Below are positions 8,257 through 15,302 of a stretch of 40,063 nt of DNA, in pieces (positions within the stretch are counted from its first letter, which is position 1; each line of letters starts with the position of its first letter). The position numbers and the translations under genes are program-made. The stretch spans positions 1 to 40,063 of the forward strand of contig SXUJ01000022.1 of the NCBI GenBank assembly GCA_005790565.1, in the 5' to 3' direction. The stretch is from Planctomycetia bacterium (GTDB lineage: Bacteria > Planctomycetota > Phycisphaerae > Phycisphaerales > SM1A02). The notes beneath the pieces were generated by a model. That model was not told where the DNA came from. It ran no database searches and saw nothing but the letters and a program-made list of their open reading frames with translations.

Positions 8257-8747
8257 GAGTGCGCCCCGCTCCTCGACCCATGCGAATGCGATCCCGCCGC
8301 GGGTTTGCGCTCATTGATGCCGTGATCGCGGGGGTCATTCTGGCCATCGGCCTCTCGGCCATCCTTTCCATTTCAGGCCGCGCCCTCCTGATGGAACAGA
8401 AGGGGGAGATCGAGATTCGTGCTGCAAGTGCGCTCGACGAGTTGCTTTCTTCGGTCGTCACCGACGGAGTAGAGGTTTTTTCGGAAATTCAGCCCACCAG
8501 CGGCCGTTTTGAGGCAGACTCACCTTACGCAGACTTTGAGTTCGACATCCTGATTGAGGCTGGCGATGCAGGCGTTCCCGCCCGCGTGGTCGCGACCGTC
8601 CTCCACGACACCGGCAAGAAATACACCATCGAAACCCATGTCGCGCTCAAGCGCGGCGAAGAACCAGATCCTGTCCGCTATCCGACAAGCCCCATTGATA
8701 GGGAAGCTCGCTATGAAGAAGAACGCGCGAAACTCGAAGGTAGTTGA
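8250..8747 (+). CDS. gspI: Minor pseudopilin, GspI-like, with Asp at +5
   Basis: 165 residues. ATG 8250 is preceded by GGGGGT at good spacing. The prepilin motif reads RRGFALIDAVIAGVILAIGLSAIL: the leader Gly and +1 Phe are present, but the near-invariant Glu at +5 is Asp. The remaining domain is short and acidic with a final charged tail, in the size range of GspI. In known systems Glu5 is important for +1 N-methylation and subunit docking; Asp keeps the charge. The assignment to I rests on order and length. It overlaps gspH by 7 bp and the J-like gene by 35 bp. Confidence 0.75.
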   Translation: MVRVRPAPRPMRMRSRRGFALIDAVIAGVILAIGLSAILSISGRALLMEQKGEIEIRAASALDELLSSVVTDGVEVFSEIQPTSGRFEADSPYADFEFDILIEAGDAGVPARVVATVLHDTGKKYTIETHVALKRGEEPDPVRYPTSPIDREARYEEERAKLEGS

Positions 8748-9828
8748 TCGAGCAGAAATCGTTCGACCGGATGCGCTCGCGCGTCAGCGCCGAGGCTTTA
8801 CCGTCATTGAACTCGTTGTTGCGACGATGATCACGGCACTGGTTGTGGGCACGATTACGCTGAGTACGTCCCAACTCTCGCGTGGTCGTAGTATCACCAA
8901 GCTCCGCCTTGAAGCAACCACTCGTGCGCAAGGCGCGCTTGATGCAGTACGCCGCGACATTGTCGCCACGATCCGCGATGAAGATCTTTTCCGCGCGCGC
9001 GTTGTGATTTACGACGGCGAAGCGTTCAGTCCGTATGGCGTTGTCGATCGCGACGAACTTGTGATTTTCAACAATCGCATGCGGCCGATCAAGGGCGATC
9101 GTTACAGCGGCGAGGGCGGCGAATACGAGACGCAGTACCGAGTGGAGGATGATTACGCGGGCAGTGCCCTCTGGCAGCGTCGTGATGCGGTCCCCGACGA
9201 CAACCCCGAGGGCGGCGGCACGGTGACTCCGCTGGTCGATGGGATCATCGGACTTAAGGTTGAGGCGTACGACGGCGAGTCGTGGTACCCCGACTGGGAC
9301 AGTGACTTCGACGGCCTTCCGTGGGCGCTGCGCGTAACCGTCGTTGCCACCGGCGACCCTGCGGGCAGCGAGCCTTCAGACGCCGAGAAATCAACAATTG
9401 TCCTTCGGACACAGATCCCGATTGATCGAATCGTTCCGCCTCTCGAGGAAGTCGATGAAGCGGAGTCAAAGGAAGAAGCAGCGGCAGAGGATGCGGCCGG
9501 TGGCGATGGGATGCCAGGCGAGTCTCCCATCGATCCCGCGACTGGGAAGCCAATCGAGGGTGGCATTCCAGGGGGCGGAGGCGGCGACCTTGGCAATCCT
9601 GATGGATCCGCAGGCGGGGGTGGAGGCGTTGGCGGAGGTGCCGGTAGCGCCGGCGGCGGAGATTTTTCATCCCCAGGCGGCGGTCCCGGCATGGGAACGG
9701 GCGGAGGAAGCACCTCTCGACCACCAGGAAGACCCGCCTTCAACAGCGGTTCCGGTCGAGGCAGAGCCTCCACGATTGGCCGAGGCAGCGGGCCAGGAAG
9801 CGGCGTTCGCGGCAACCGCGGCGGCTGA
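8713..9828 (+). CDS. gspJ: Minor pseudopilin, GspJ-like, with long glycine-rich tail
   Basis: The track ORF opens at 8554, but the start is most likely ATG 8713 (MKKNARNSK), with AGGGAAG about 8 bases upstream, giving 371 residues. The prepilin site is RRGFTVIELVVATMITALVVGTI with Glu at +5. A globular domain of about 200 residues follows (RAQGALDAVRRDI, PLVDGIIGLKVEAYDGESWYPDW, LPWALRVTVVATG), matching the GspJ plan of a conserved helix, a strand with Tyr-Asp-Gly-x-Trp, and a final beta strand. Unusually, an acidic linker (EEVDEAESKEEAAAEDAAGG) leads to about 110 residues rich in Gly, Ser and Pro. GspJ normally ends after the beta domain, so this tail is an extension probably exposed at the pseudopilus tip. 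It is preceded by and overlaps the I-like gene. Confidence 0.82.
   Translation: MKKNARNSKVVDRAEIVRPDALARQRRGFTVIELVVATMITALVVGTITLSTSQLSRGRSITKLRLEATTRAQGALDAVRRDIVATIRDEDLFRARVVIYDGEAFSPYGVVDRDELVIFNNRMRPIKGDRYSGEGGEYETQYRVEDDYAGSALWQRRDAVPDDNPEGGGTVTPLVDGIIGLKVEAYDGESWYPDWDSDFDGLPWALRVTVVATGDPAGSEPSDAEKSTIVLRTQIPIDRIVPPLEEVDEAESKEEAAAEDAAGGDGMPGESPIDPATGKPIEGGIPGGGGGDLGNPDGSAGGGGGVGGGAGSAGGGDFSSPGGGPGMGTGGGSTSRPPGRPAFNSGSGRGRASTIGRGSGPGSGVRGNRGG
9540..9828 (+). repeat. GGC/GGA-rich imperfect repeat coding the Gly-rich tail
   Basis: Irregular runs of GGCGGAGGC-type triplets encode poly-glycine blocks such as GGGGGVGGGAG in the last third of the J-like gene. The repeats are imperfect and in frame. 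They show low-complexity expansion, not a mobile repeat. Confidence 0.7.
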
Positions 9829-9885
9829 ACCCGCAGCAGAGCGATTTCAAAGCCCCGGCTCGCATCCGACGGAGGAAACAACACG

Positions 9886-9981
9886 ATGCCGATCGCCGAA
9901 GCGGTCGTGATCGCGGCGCAGTTTTCGCATCGTTTTCTTACGCTAGGGGTAACGCTTGGACGGTTTCGTAGGCAATGGTGA
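9886..9981 (+). CDS. Candidate 31-residue small protein between gspJ and gspK
   Basis: This ORF is too short for the track. ATG 9886 is preceded by GGAGGAAA at ideal spacing (9871-9878). The frame encodes MPIAEAVVIAAQFSHRFLTL followed by a short tail rich in Arg, Gln and Trp (RFRRQW end), then TGA. The peptide has a hydrophobic/amphipathic first half and a basic C-terminus. It fills an otherwise empty 228-bp gap in a cluster where genes are packed tightly. The Shine-Dalgarno sequence is the only real support; it may be chance or a leader ORF. No family recognised. Confidence 0.3.
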   Translation: MPIAEAVVIAAQFSHRFLTLGVTLGRFRRQW

Positions 9982-10056
9982 GGCGTTTCATTTCCGCGTC
10001 CGATGACCTTCGCCGACTTGCAGCACCGCGTTCCAATTCTGCCGATAGAAGAACTC

Positions 10057-11463
10057 ATGATTCGCCACCTCCAAACACGCCGTCGCCCCGCTTCCCGCGG
10101 TTCGGCGATCGTCATCGTGATTTGGGCGGTCGCGATCGCCGCGGTGATAGTTGCAGGCGCACAAATGCTCGCTTTCCGTCAAGCGACGCTCGGTCGCGAA
10201 GCGCTCGCGAAGGTCGAGGCTCGCTGGGCGGCGCGCGCTGGCCTCGAAGAGACCATCGCAGTCCTCGAGTACCACACCGAGAAACCAGAGGCGGATGACG
10301 CGCGTCAGATTTTCCGCGACCTTGAGAGCGTCGCGGATGGGTCGCTCGAATCAGGTGAATGGAGTATTCGTCACAGTGAAGATGGCTTCGAAAAGAAGGG
10401 TCCGCAGGACGAATCCTCCAAGATCAATCTGAACACGATTTCGAAGACCCAACTCGCGCAACTTTCTGGCATGAGCATCGATGTCTCGGATGCGATTGTC
10501 GACTTCCGAGATGTTGACAATTCACCCGGAATGATGGGCGCGGAGAATGAGTTTTACAAGAACCGAGGACTGACCTATGGCCCGCGCAATGCGGATTTTC
10601 GCAGCGTCGCGGAGCTTGAGCTCGTACTCGGCGCATTTCCGGAGAGCGTGCGAGGCGAGGACGCAAATCTCAATGGGCGACTTGATCCCAACGAGAATGA
10701 TCGCAGCGAGTCGGAACCGGCCGATGACGCCGACGGCATGCTTGATGCGGGATGGAGCGGGTATGTCACGGCGCGGAGTCACGCGCTGCAGGTCGGCGCG
10801 AGTGGTGAGCCCAAGCTTTACTTGAAGGATGCTTCTCCTGAAGAAATGGTCGAACGATTCTCTATCTCCACTGAGCAAGCAGCTCTCATCAAAACTTGGG
10901 CGGCGACCACATCTGCACGCATGGAGCAACTGCTCAGTGGAAATGTGGGAAATCTCAGTGCGCAGTCACAACCGTCCAATGGGCGCAGTAGCGGCGGAAC
11001 TGGAGGCGCTGGTCGATCGGGCCGCAGTTCGCAAGGGAATGGCTCGGGTAATCAGCGCACATCAAACGTGCCCAACCTCGATCAGAATCAGTTACGACGG
11101 GTGTTTCAAGAAGCGACCCTCGACGATCCCGCCAAACCTGCGCCGGGACGAATCAATGTCAATACAGCACTTCCGTCTGTCCTCCGGATCATCTTCGCCG
11201 ATGACCCGATTACCGCGGACGCAATCATGACCTTGCGCAACTCAAAGCCAGGTGGAGTACTTGCGCTGTCGGACTTATCTCAGTCAAGTAGAGTCTCACC
11301 CGACACTCTCGCGCGGCTCGGAGGCATCCTCGATACGCAAAGTGCCGTTTTCACGATCACCAGCCGAGGCCGATCCGCCTCGACTGGACTCGAGGTTGAA
11401 ATCACAGCGGTTGTTGATCGTTCTACCCTCCCTGCGCGCATTTTGGAGTACCGAGAGCAGTGA
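10057..11463 (+). CDS. gspK: Tip pseudopilin GspK-like
   Basis: The start is chosen at ATG 10057 (MIRHLQTRRR), after GAAGAA and close to the cleavage motif; the track start at 10003 gives an atypical leader. The motif RGSAIVIVIWAVAIAAVIVAGA lacks Glu at +5, as is normal for GspK, which caps the pseudopilus. Two helix-hairpin-helix/SAM-like T2SSK regions are visible: INLNTISKTQLAQLSGM with DAIVDFRD, and RINVNTALPSVLRIIF with ADAIMTLR. Between them are an inserted FRSVAELELVLG segment and the acidic loop DANLNGRLDPNEND, which looks like an EF-hand-type calcium loop. A Gly/Ser-rich linker precedes the second HhH. About 468 residues, longer than the usual ~320. The stop overlaps the next start (GTGA). 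Confidence 0.88.
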   Translation: MIRHLQTRRRPASRGSAIVIVIWAVAIAAVIVAGAQMLAFRQATLGREALAKVEARWAARAGLEETIAVLEYHTEKPEADDARQIFRDLESVADGSLESGEWSIRHSEDGFEKKGPQDESSKINLNTISKTQLAQLSGMSIDVSDAIVDFRDVDNSPGMMGAENEFYKNRGLTYGPRNADFRSVAELELVLGAFPESVRGEDANLNGRLDPNENDRSESEPADDADGMLDAGWSGYVTARSHALQVGASGEPKLYLKDASPEEMVERFSISTEQAALIKTWAATTSARMEQLLSGNVGNLSAQSQPSNGRSSGGTGGAGRSGRSSQGNGSGNQRTSNVPNLDQNQLRRVFQEATLDDPAKPAPGRINVNTALPSVLRIIFADDPITADAIMTLRNSKPGGVLALSDLSQSSRVSPDTLARLGGILDTQSAVFTITSRGRSASTGLEVEITAVVDRSTLPARILEYREQ

Positions 11464-13370
11464 ATTCCCGCCATTCAAAGCCCAATGAAACCCCGACGAT
11501 TGACCGATCCCTGATCGGCATCGCTGCATTGCATCGAGGCGCGTGGAATCTGCTCCTTGTCCGAAGCGATAACGGAACGACTCGGGTGCTCTCCGCAACG
11601 ACCCATGCAAGCATCACGGATGCCGCTCGCGCGTTGCAGGACGCAAGCGGCGCGGACCTTCGCATTCTCCACCCCACGAGTGCCACGATCGTCAAGATCG
11701 TCAGCCTTCCGATGATCGCGGCTTCGCAGATGGCGCAAGCGCTGAAGTTGCAGGCGGAAGGAATGCTCCTCGGCGCGACGCCCGCTTGTCGCGTTGGACT
11801 CGCGCCAATTCCAGCGATCACCAGCGGCGCAGATCGGCAGGGCTTGATTCTCGTTTGGCCTGAATCGTCGATCGGAATCGTCGACAAAGACATTCCGAAT
11901 GACGCGCAATTCATTCCCGAACCCGCGGCGCTCCTTCCCTTCCTCACGAGTTCTGCTCCCACTTTCATCGCCGATCGCGCGACGGGTACCGTCCTCTTAG
12001 GGCTGCAAGGCGAGACAGGATTGATCCTGCGATCAACACGCGAAGATGCGAGCGACGATGCCGCATGGCGCGCGGGTGTTCGTCGATCGCTCGTCGAAAG
12101 TTTGATGAATGGCGGCCGCTCCCCCGTGGACGCGGTCACGGAAGCAGACCGCGTGTTGTCGTGCGCGCTCTCGACCGAGGATGGGTTGCGGGAGATTCCG
12201 TGGGAGATGATCAAGTCAGCGAGCGCCCCGCTCCGCTTTGAAGAGGGCATTCCGGTTGAGGATCGAACTTGGTGGAGCACATGGGCGCTTCTCGTGGGTG
12301 CCGCAATCGCCTCCCAAGGCGAGTACGCAGGTCTCACCCAACTTCGACGCGAAGTGGAACACGACGCGCCAACGCTCACGGATCGCTTCATCCAACGATT
12401 TTCGAGCCGTCGTCGCGCGGTCAAACTCGTCCTTGCGGTGGCGCTCCTCCTCGGGCTTGCGCCGATGCTCTTCGGGTGGATGCGCGTCGCGATTCTCCAG
12501 TGGAAACTGCCTTCCGAGTTGGGTGCGTTCGAGCGACAGCAGCGCGCGGTCGACCGCCGCGTTGCGATCTATCGCGAATTGTCCGAAGAAGGCATGCCCG
12601 TCGCGAAAATGCTTGGCGACCTTGCCTGCTGCACAATCGATGGGATCGAACTGATTTCTATCCATCTCTCCAAGAATCAAGGACTCGTGATCCGCGGCAC
12701 GGCACGAACACAGTCTGACGCTGCCGGCAGCGATCTTGTGGCGCGCATGGTTTCCCAACTTCGAGACTCAAAGATATTCGACGCCGTAACGGTGAGCTTT
12801 GCGCCACCGGATGCACGCGGAATCTATGTCTTCACCCTCAATGCGGACATCGAAGCACCCACAACCACTGCTCGGATTCCAGAAGAGCGCGATTGGTCCG
12901 TGAAGAGTTTCTCGGAGCGTAAGTGGGGCAAGCTTGGTGATGAGGAAAGCACCGAGCCCGTGACATCGTCGGCCGCAGCACCACCCACGGCTGTCGCGTC
13001 TGCGGCCGGGGCCACAACAACACCGACGAGTCCATCGACGGCACCAGGAGAGGTTGTCGCGGCCCCTCCCGCTGCTCCTGACAGCGCGTCTCCGGCGACC
13101 CCCAGCCGAGGAATCGGGCGCCGCACAGAGATCCCACCAGGCGAAACCGACGGCACCGCGGCGGCTGGTCCTGCGACGACTGCCGTGGCCATTCAACTTC
13201 CGGCTGAATTCACCGACGAAGAACTCAGGGGCATGAGCAAGGAACAGGCGCGCGGGCTTATCGGTGAAATCGCGCAAGCTCGTAAGCAACCTGGACTCGA
13301 ACCAGAGGTGCTCACGAGGCTCAACAAGGATTGGAAGCGACTGCTCGACTTCCTGAAGTCTGCATCGTGA
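11460..13370 (+). CDS. gspL: GspL/PilM-PilN-like assembly protein
   Basis: 636 residues. The GTG start at 11460 overlaps the gspK stop by 3 bases. The N-terminal ~300 residues look like a divergent actin-like cytoplasmic domain of the PilM/GspL type (SLIGIAALHRGAWNLLLV opening strand pair, QMAQALKLQAEGML, FIPEPAALLPFL). One membrane span follows at about 321-345 (VKLVLAVALLLGLAPMLFGW). After it comes a PilN/GspL-like periplasmic ferredoxin-like part (DLACCTIDGIELISIHLSKNQGLVIRGTA; VARMVSQLRDSKIFDAVTVSF). About 100 residues of Ala/Pro/Thr/Ser low complexity and a short charged helix end the protein. This arrangement fits GspL, which bridges the ATPase to the periplasmic machinery. Sequence similarity is weak and position carries much of the call. 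Confidence 0.75.
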   Translation: MNSRHSKPNETPTIDRSLIGIAALHRGAWNLLLVRSDNGTTRVLSATTHASITDAARALQDASGADLRILHPTSATIVKIVSLPMIAASQMAQALKLQAEGMLLGATPACRVGLAPIPAITSGADRQGLILVWPESSIGIVDKDIPNDAQFIPEPAALLPFLTSSAPTFIADRATGTVLLGLQGETGLILRSTREDASDDAAWRAGVRRSLVESLMNGGRSPVDAVTEADRVLSCALSTEDGLREIPWEMIKSASAPLRFEEGIPVEDRTWWSTWALLVGAAIASQGEYAGLTQLRREVEHDAPTLTDRFIQRFSSRRRAVKLVLAVALLLGLAPMLFGWMRVAILQWKLPSELGAFERQQRAVDRRVAIYRELSEEGMPVAKMLGDLACCTIDGIELISIHLSKNQGLVIRGTARTQSDAAGSDLVARMVSQLRDSKIFDAVTVSFAPPDARGIYVFTLNADIEAPTTTARIPEERDWSVKSFSERKWGKLGDEESTEPVTSSAAAPPTAVASAAGATTTPTSPSTAPGEVVAAPPAAPDSASPATPSRGIGRRTEIPPGETDGTAAAGPATTAVAIQLPAEFTDEELRGMSKEQARGLIGEIAQARKQPGLEPEVLTRLNKDWKRLLDFLKSAS

Positions 13371-13383
13371 CGAAAGAGTATTG

Positions 13384-13998
13384 ATGAAGTTTCTGCACGC
13401 ACTCAATTCCAAGTTTGACATACAAATCGACCGCGCCATCGCGTGGTATGACCTGCAAGAGCGCGCGATCAAGTGGGCGGCGATTGCGATCCCAATCCTC
13501 GTGGCCTACCTCGTGCTGGATTACGGCTTCTGGCAGGTCTCGGCAAATCTCTCGATCCGCGGCGACAGAATCGAGAGCATCATCGCCGCGTCGAAGAAGC
13601 GAGGCGCGAGTATTGAAGGGTCGGTCGAAAGCGCTGTTCGCGCATTCGGACCGGTCGATGCGCCCGCGACCAAGGATGATGGCGCCGATGCGCTCACCAC
13701 ATCCATCGCCGCGATCTTCAAGCAGAACAACACAAACTACGGACTTGGACTTCGCGAGCAACGCATCAGTTCACGATCACTCGAGAGTGCCGTCGGCAGC
13801 AAGATCGAGAAAATCGTTGCAGAGATTCGCTTCGACGCGACTCCGGATGCCGCGAGCGCGATCATCGCACAACTTGAAGCAGCACCGGAAATCGATTCGA
13901 TCTCCGACTTGAAACTGAACTATCAACCGCAGACTCGCCGTGTCACCGTACAACTGAGCGCGGAAGCATGGACACTCGCACGAGGAGGTCCGGCGTGA
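13384..13998 (+). CDS. gspM: GspM/PilO-like membrane protein
   Basis: The start is ATG 13384; the track also counts a TTG just before it. About 204 residues. There is a short cytoplasmic N-terminus, one membrane span at about residues 30-50 (AIKWAAIAIPILVAYLVLDYGFW), then a periplasmic coiled-coil stretch and a small alpha/beta domain (KIEKIVAEIRFDATPDAASAIIAQLEAAPEIDSI, LKLNYQPQTRRVTVQLSAEAW). This is the classic ferredoxin-like plan of GspM/PilO. It follows the L-like gene, its expected partner, and overlaps the next start (GTGA). Confidence 0.72.
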   Translation: MKFLHALNSKFDIQIDRAIAWYDLQERAIKWAAIAIPILVAYLVLDYGFWQVSANLSIRGDRIESIIAASKKRGASIEGSVESAVRAFGPVDAPATKDDGADALTTSIAAIFKQNNTNYGLGLREQRISSRSLESAVGSKIEKIVAEIRFDATPDAASAIIAQLEAAPEIDSISDLKLNYQPQTRRVTVQLSAEAWTLARGGPA

Positions 13999-15188
13999 GT
14001 GAACGACTTCGAATCTCAGAACTTGTGCGAGGCGGATTCCGCCCCTCGACGACACTCATTGTCTCCGGAGTCGCGAGCGCGGTCGCTCTGCTTGCATTAG
14101 GCCTTGGTGTCCGCGACCTCGCGGGCGCAGTCTTTTCTTCAAGCGTCAGCGAGGCTGATGCGGATCCACTTTCTCCGCTGACTCAAGAGAGTACGCGGGC
14201 GCTCGCGGATGCTCGCAAGCGATTCGACGGTCGAAGTGTCTTTGTTATGCCGAGTGCGCCTGTCCGGCGACCGAAGGCCCCACCAACACCGCTCACCCCA
14301 CCGCCGCCGCCGCCCGATCCAGGCCCTCCACCTCCACCATCGAGCTACACCGGCCCGATGCCAACCAGCATTCTCGGTGACATCGTGTTTTTCGCATCGA
14401 ACATGCAGATCCGGAAGGGCCAAACGATCAATGGCGTGACTGTCATCGAGACGCACGCACCATGGGAGGTGAAGCTCGGGCACATGCGAGGCGAGTACAC
14501 CGTGCCCATTTGGAGCAAGGGTGGAACCAGCTTCTTCACCACAAACCCATATCCACTCACGAGTACTGGAGGGTTTCTCCCGTCCGGCGCAGGAGCAACG
14601 AGCACTGCCGGAGCGAACGCCGCAGCGCATCCGTCAGGTGCGTTGAATGGGGGCACTCGAAATCCTGCGCTCCGACCCGATGGAACTCCGATCACGAGCG
14701 GCAGCGTGAATGGCGCGCCAGGCTCGGCAGTCTCATCGAGCAGCGCAGGCTCGACCAGCGGCGCCGGAAATGCGACGAGCGGCACAGCACAAGCAGCCGC
14801 AAATGCAAACGCGAACCACAATCCCACTCGGGGCGCCCCACCGCTTGCCGCGCCCGGCGATGAACCTGGCGCGGATCAACCGCAAGGTCCCGGCCCTGGA
14901 GATGAACCGGGTCCCGCTGCCTCTCCCGCGATGGAACCGCTTGATCTTCCTGCGCCACCGCCCGAACCGCCATCGGACACAAACTTCGTTGACCCTGCAA
15001 CGCTTCCTCCGCCGATCTCTGATCAGCGCATTGGCACGATGGATATGGAAGCCGCACGAAATGCCCTCGCTGCAATCGACAGCGCGAACAGCCTGCATGT
15101 TGATCCGGTGAGTCGGGATCGACTTGACAATGAACGCATCCACTTGCTTGCCCGCATTGAAGCCTTGCAAGGCGGAAGCAACCCGTAG
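13995..15188 (+). CDS. gspC: GspC-like inner-membrane protein with Pro-rich linker
   Basis: The start is GTG 13995, not the track's 13968: AGGAGG at 13983-13988 lies six bases upstream and the GTG overlaps the previous stop. 397 residues. One membrane span lies at about residues 18-40 (TLIVSGVASAVALLALGLGV). A Pro-rich linker (PPTPLTPPPPPPDPGPPPPP) leads to a small domain (ILGDIVFFASNMQIRKGQTINGVTVIETHAPWEVKLGHM) that resembles the homology region of GspC, the link between the inner platform and the secretin. A long Ser/Gly/Ala/Asn and Pro-rich tail follows, ending in a short charged helix. No PDZ domain is seen. GspC by topology and context, moderate certainty. Confidence 0.62.
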   Translation: MSERLRISELVRGGFRPSTTLIVSGVASAVALLALGLGVRDLAGAVFSSSVSEADADPLSPLTQESTRALADARKRFDGRSVFVMPSAPVRRPKAPPTPLTPPPPPPDPGPPPPPSSYTGPMPTSILGDIVFFASNMQIRKGQTINGVTVIETHAPWEVKLGHMRGEYTVPIWSKGGTSFFTTNPYPLTSTGGFLPSGAGATSTAGANAAAHPSGALNGGTRNPALRPDGTPITSGSVNGAPGSAVSSSSAGSTSGAGNATSGTAQAAANANANHNPTRGAPPLAAPGDEPGADQPQGPGPGDEPGPAASPAMEPLDLPAPPPEPPSDTNFVDPATLPPPISDQRIGTMDMEAARNALAAIDSANSLHVDPVSRDRLDNERIHLLARIEALQGGSNP

Positions 15189-15302
15189 GTAAGTTTCTCA
15201 TCACGACAACCCCCCCCCGCCTGAAGCACGGACGAATCCTCCCCAGCCTCTTCGCGTGCCGCCCCGCAGCCGAAACAGTACTTTGCCATCCGGAGTCCCC
15301 AT

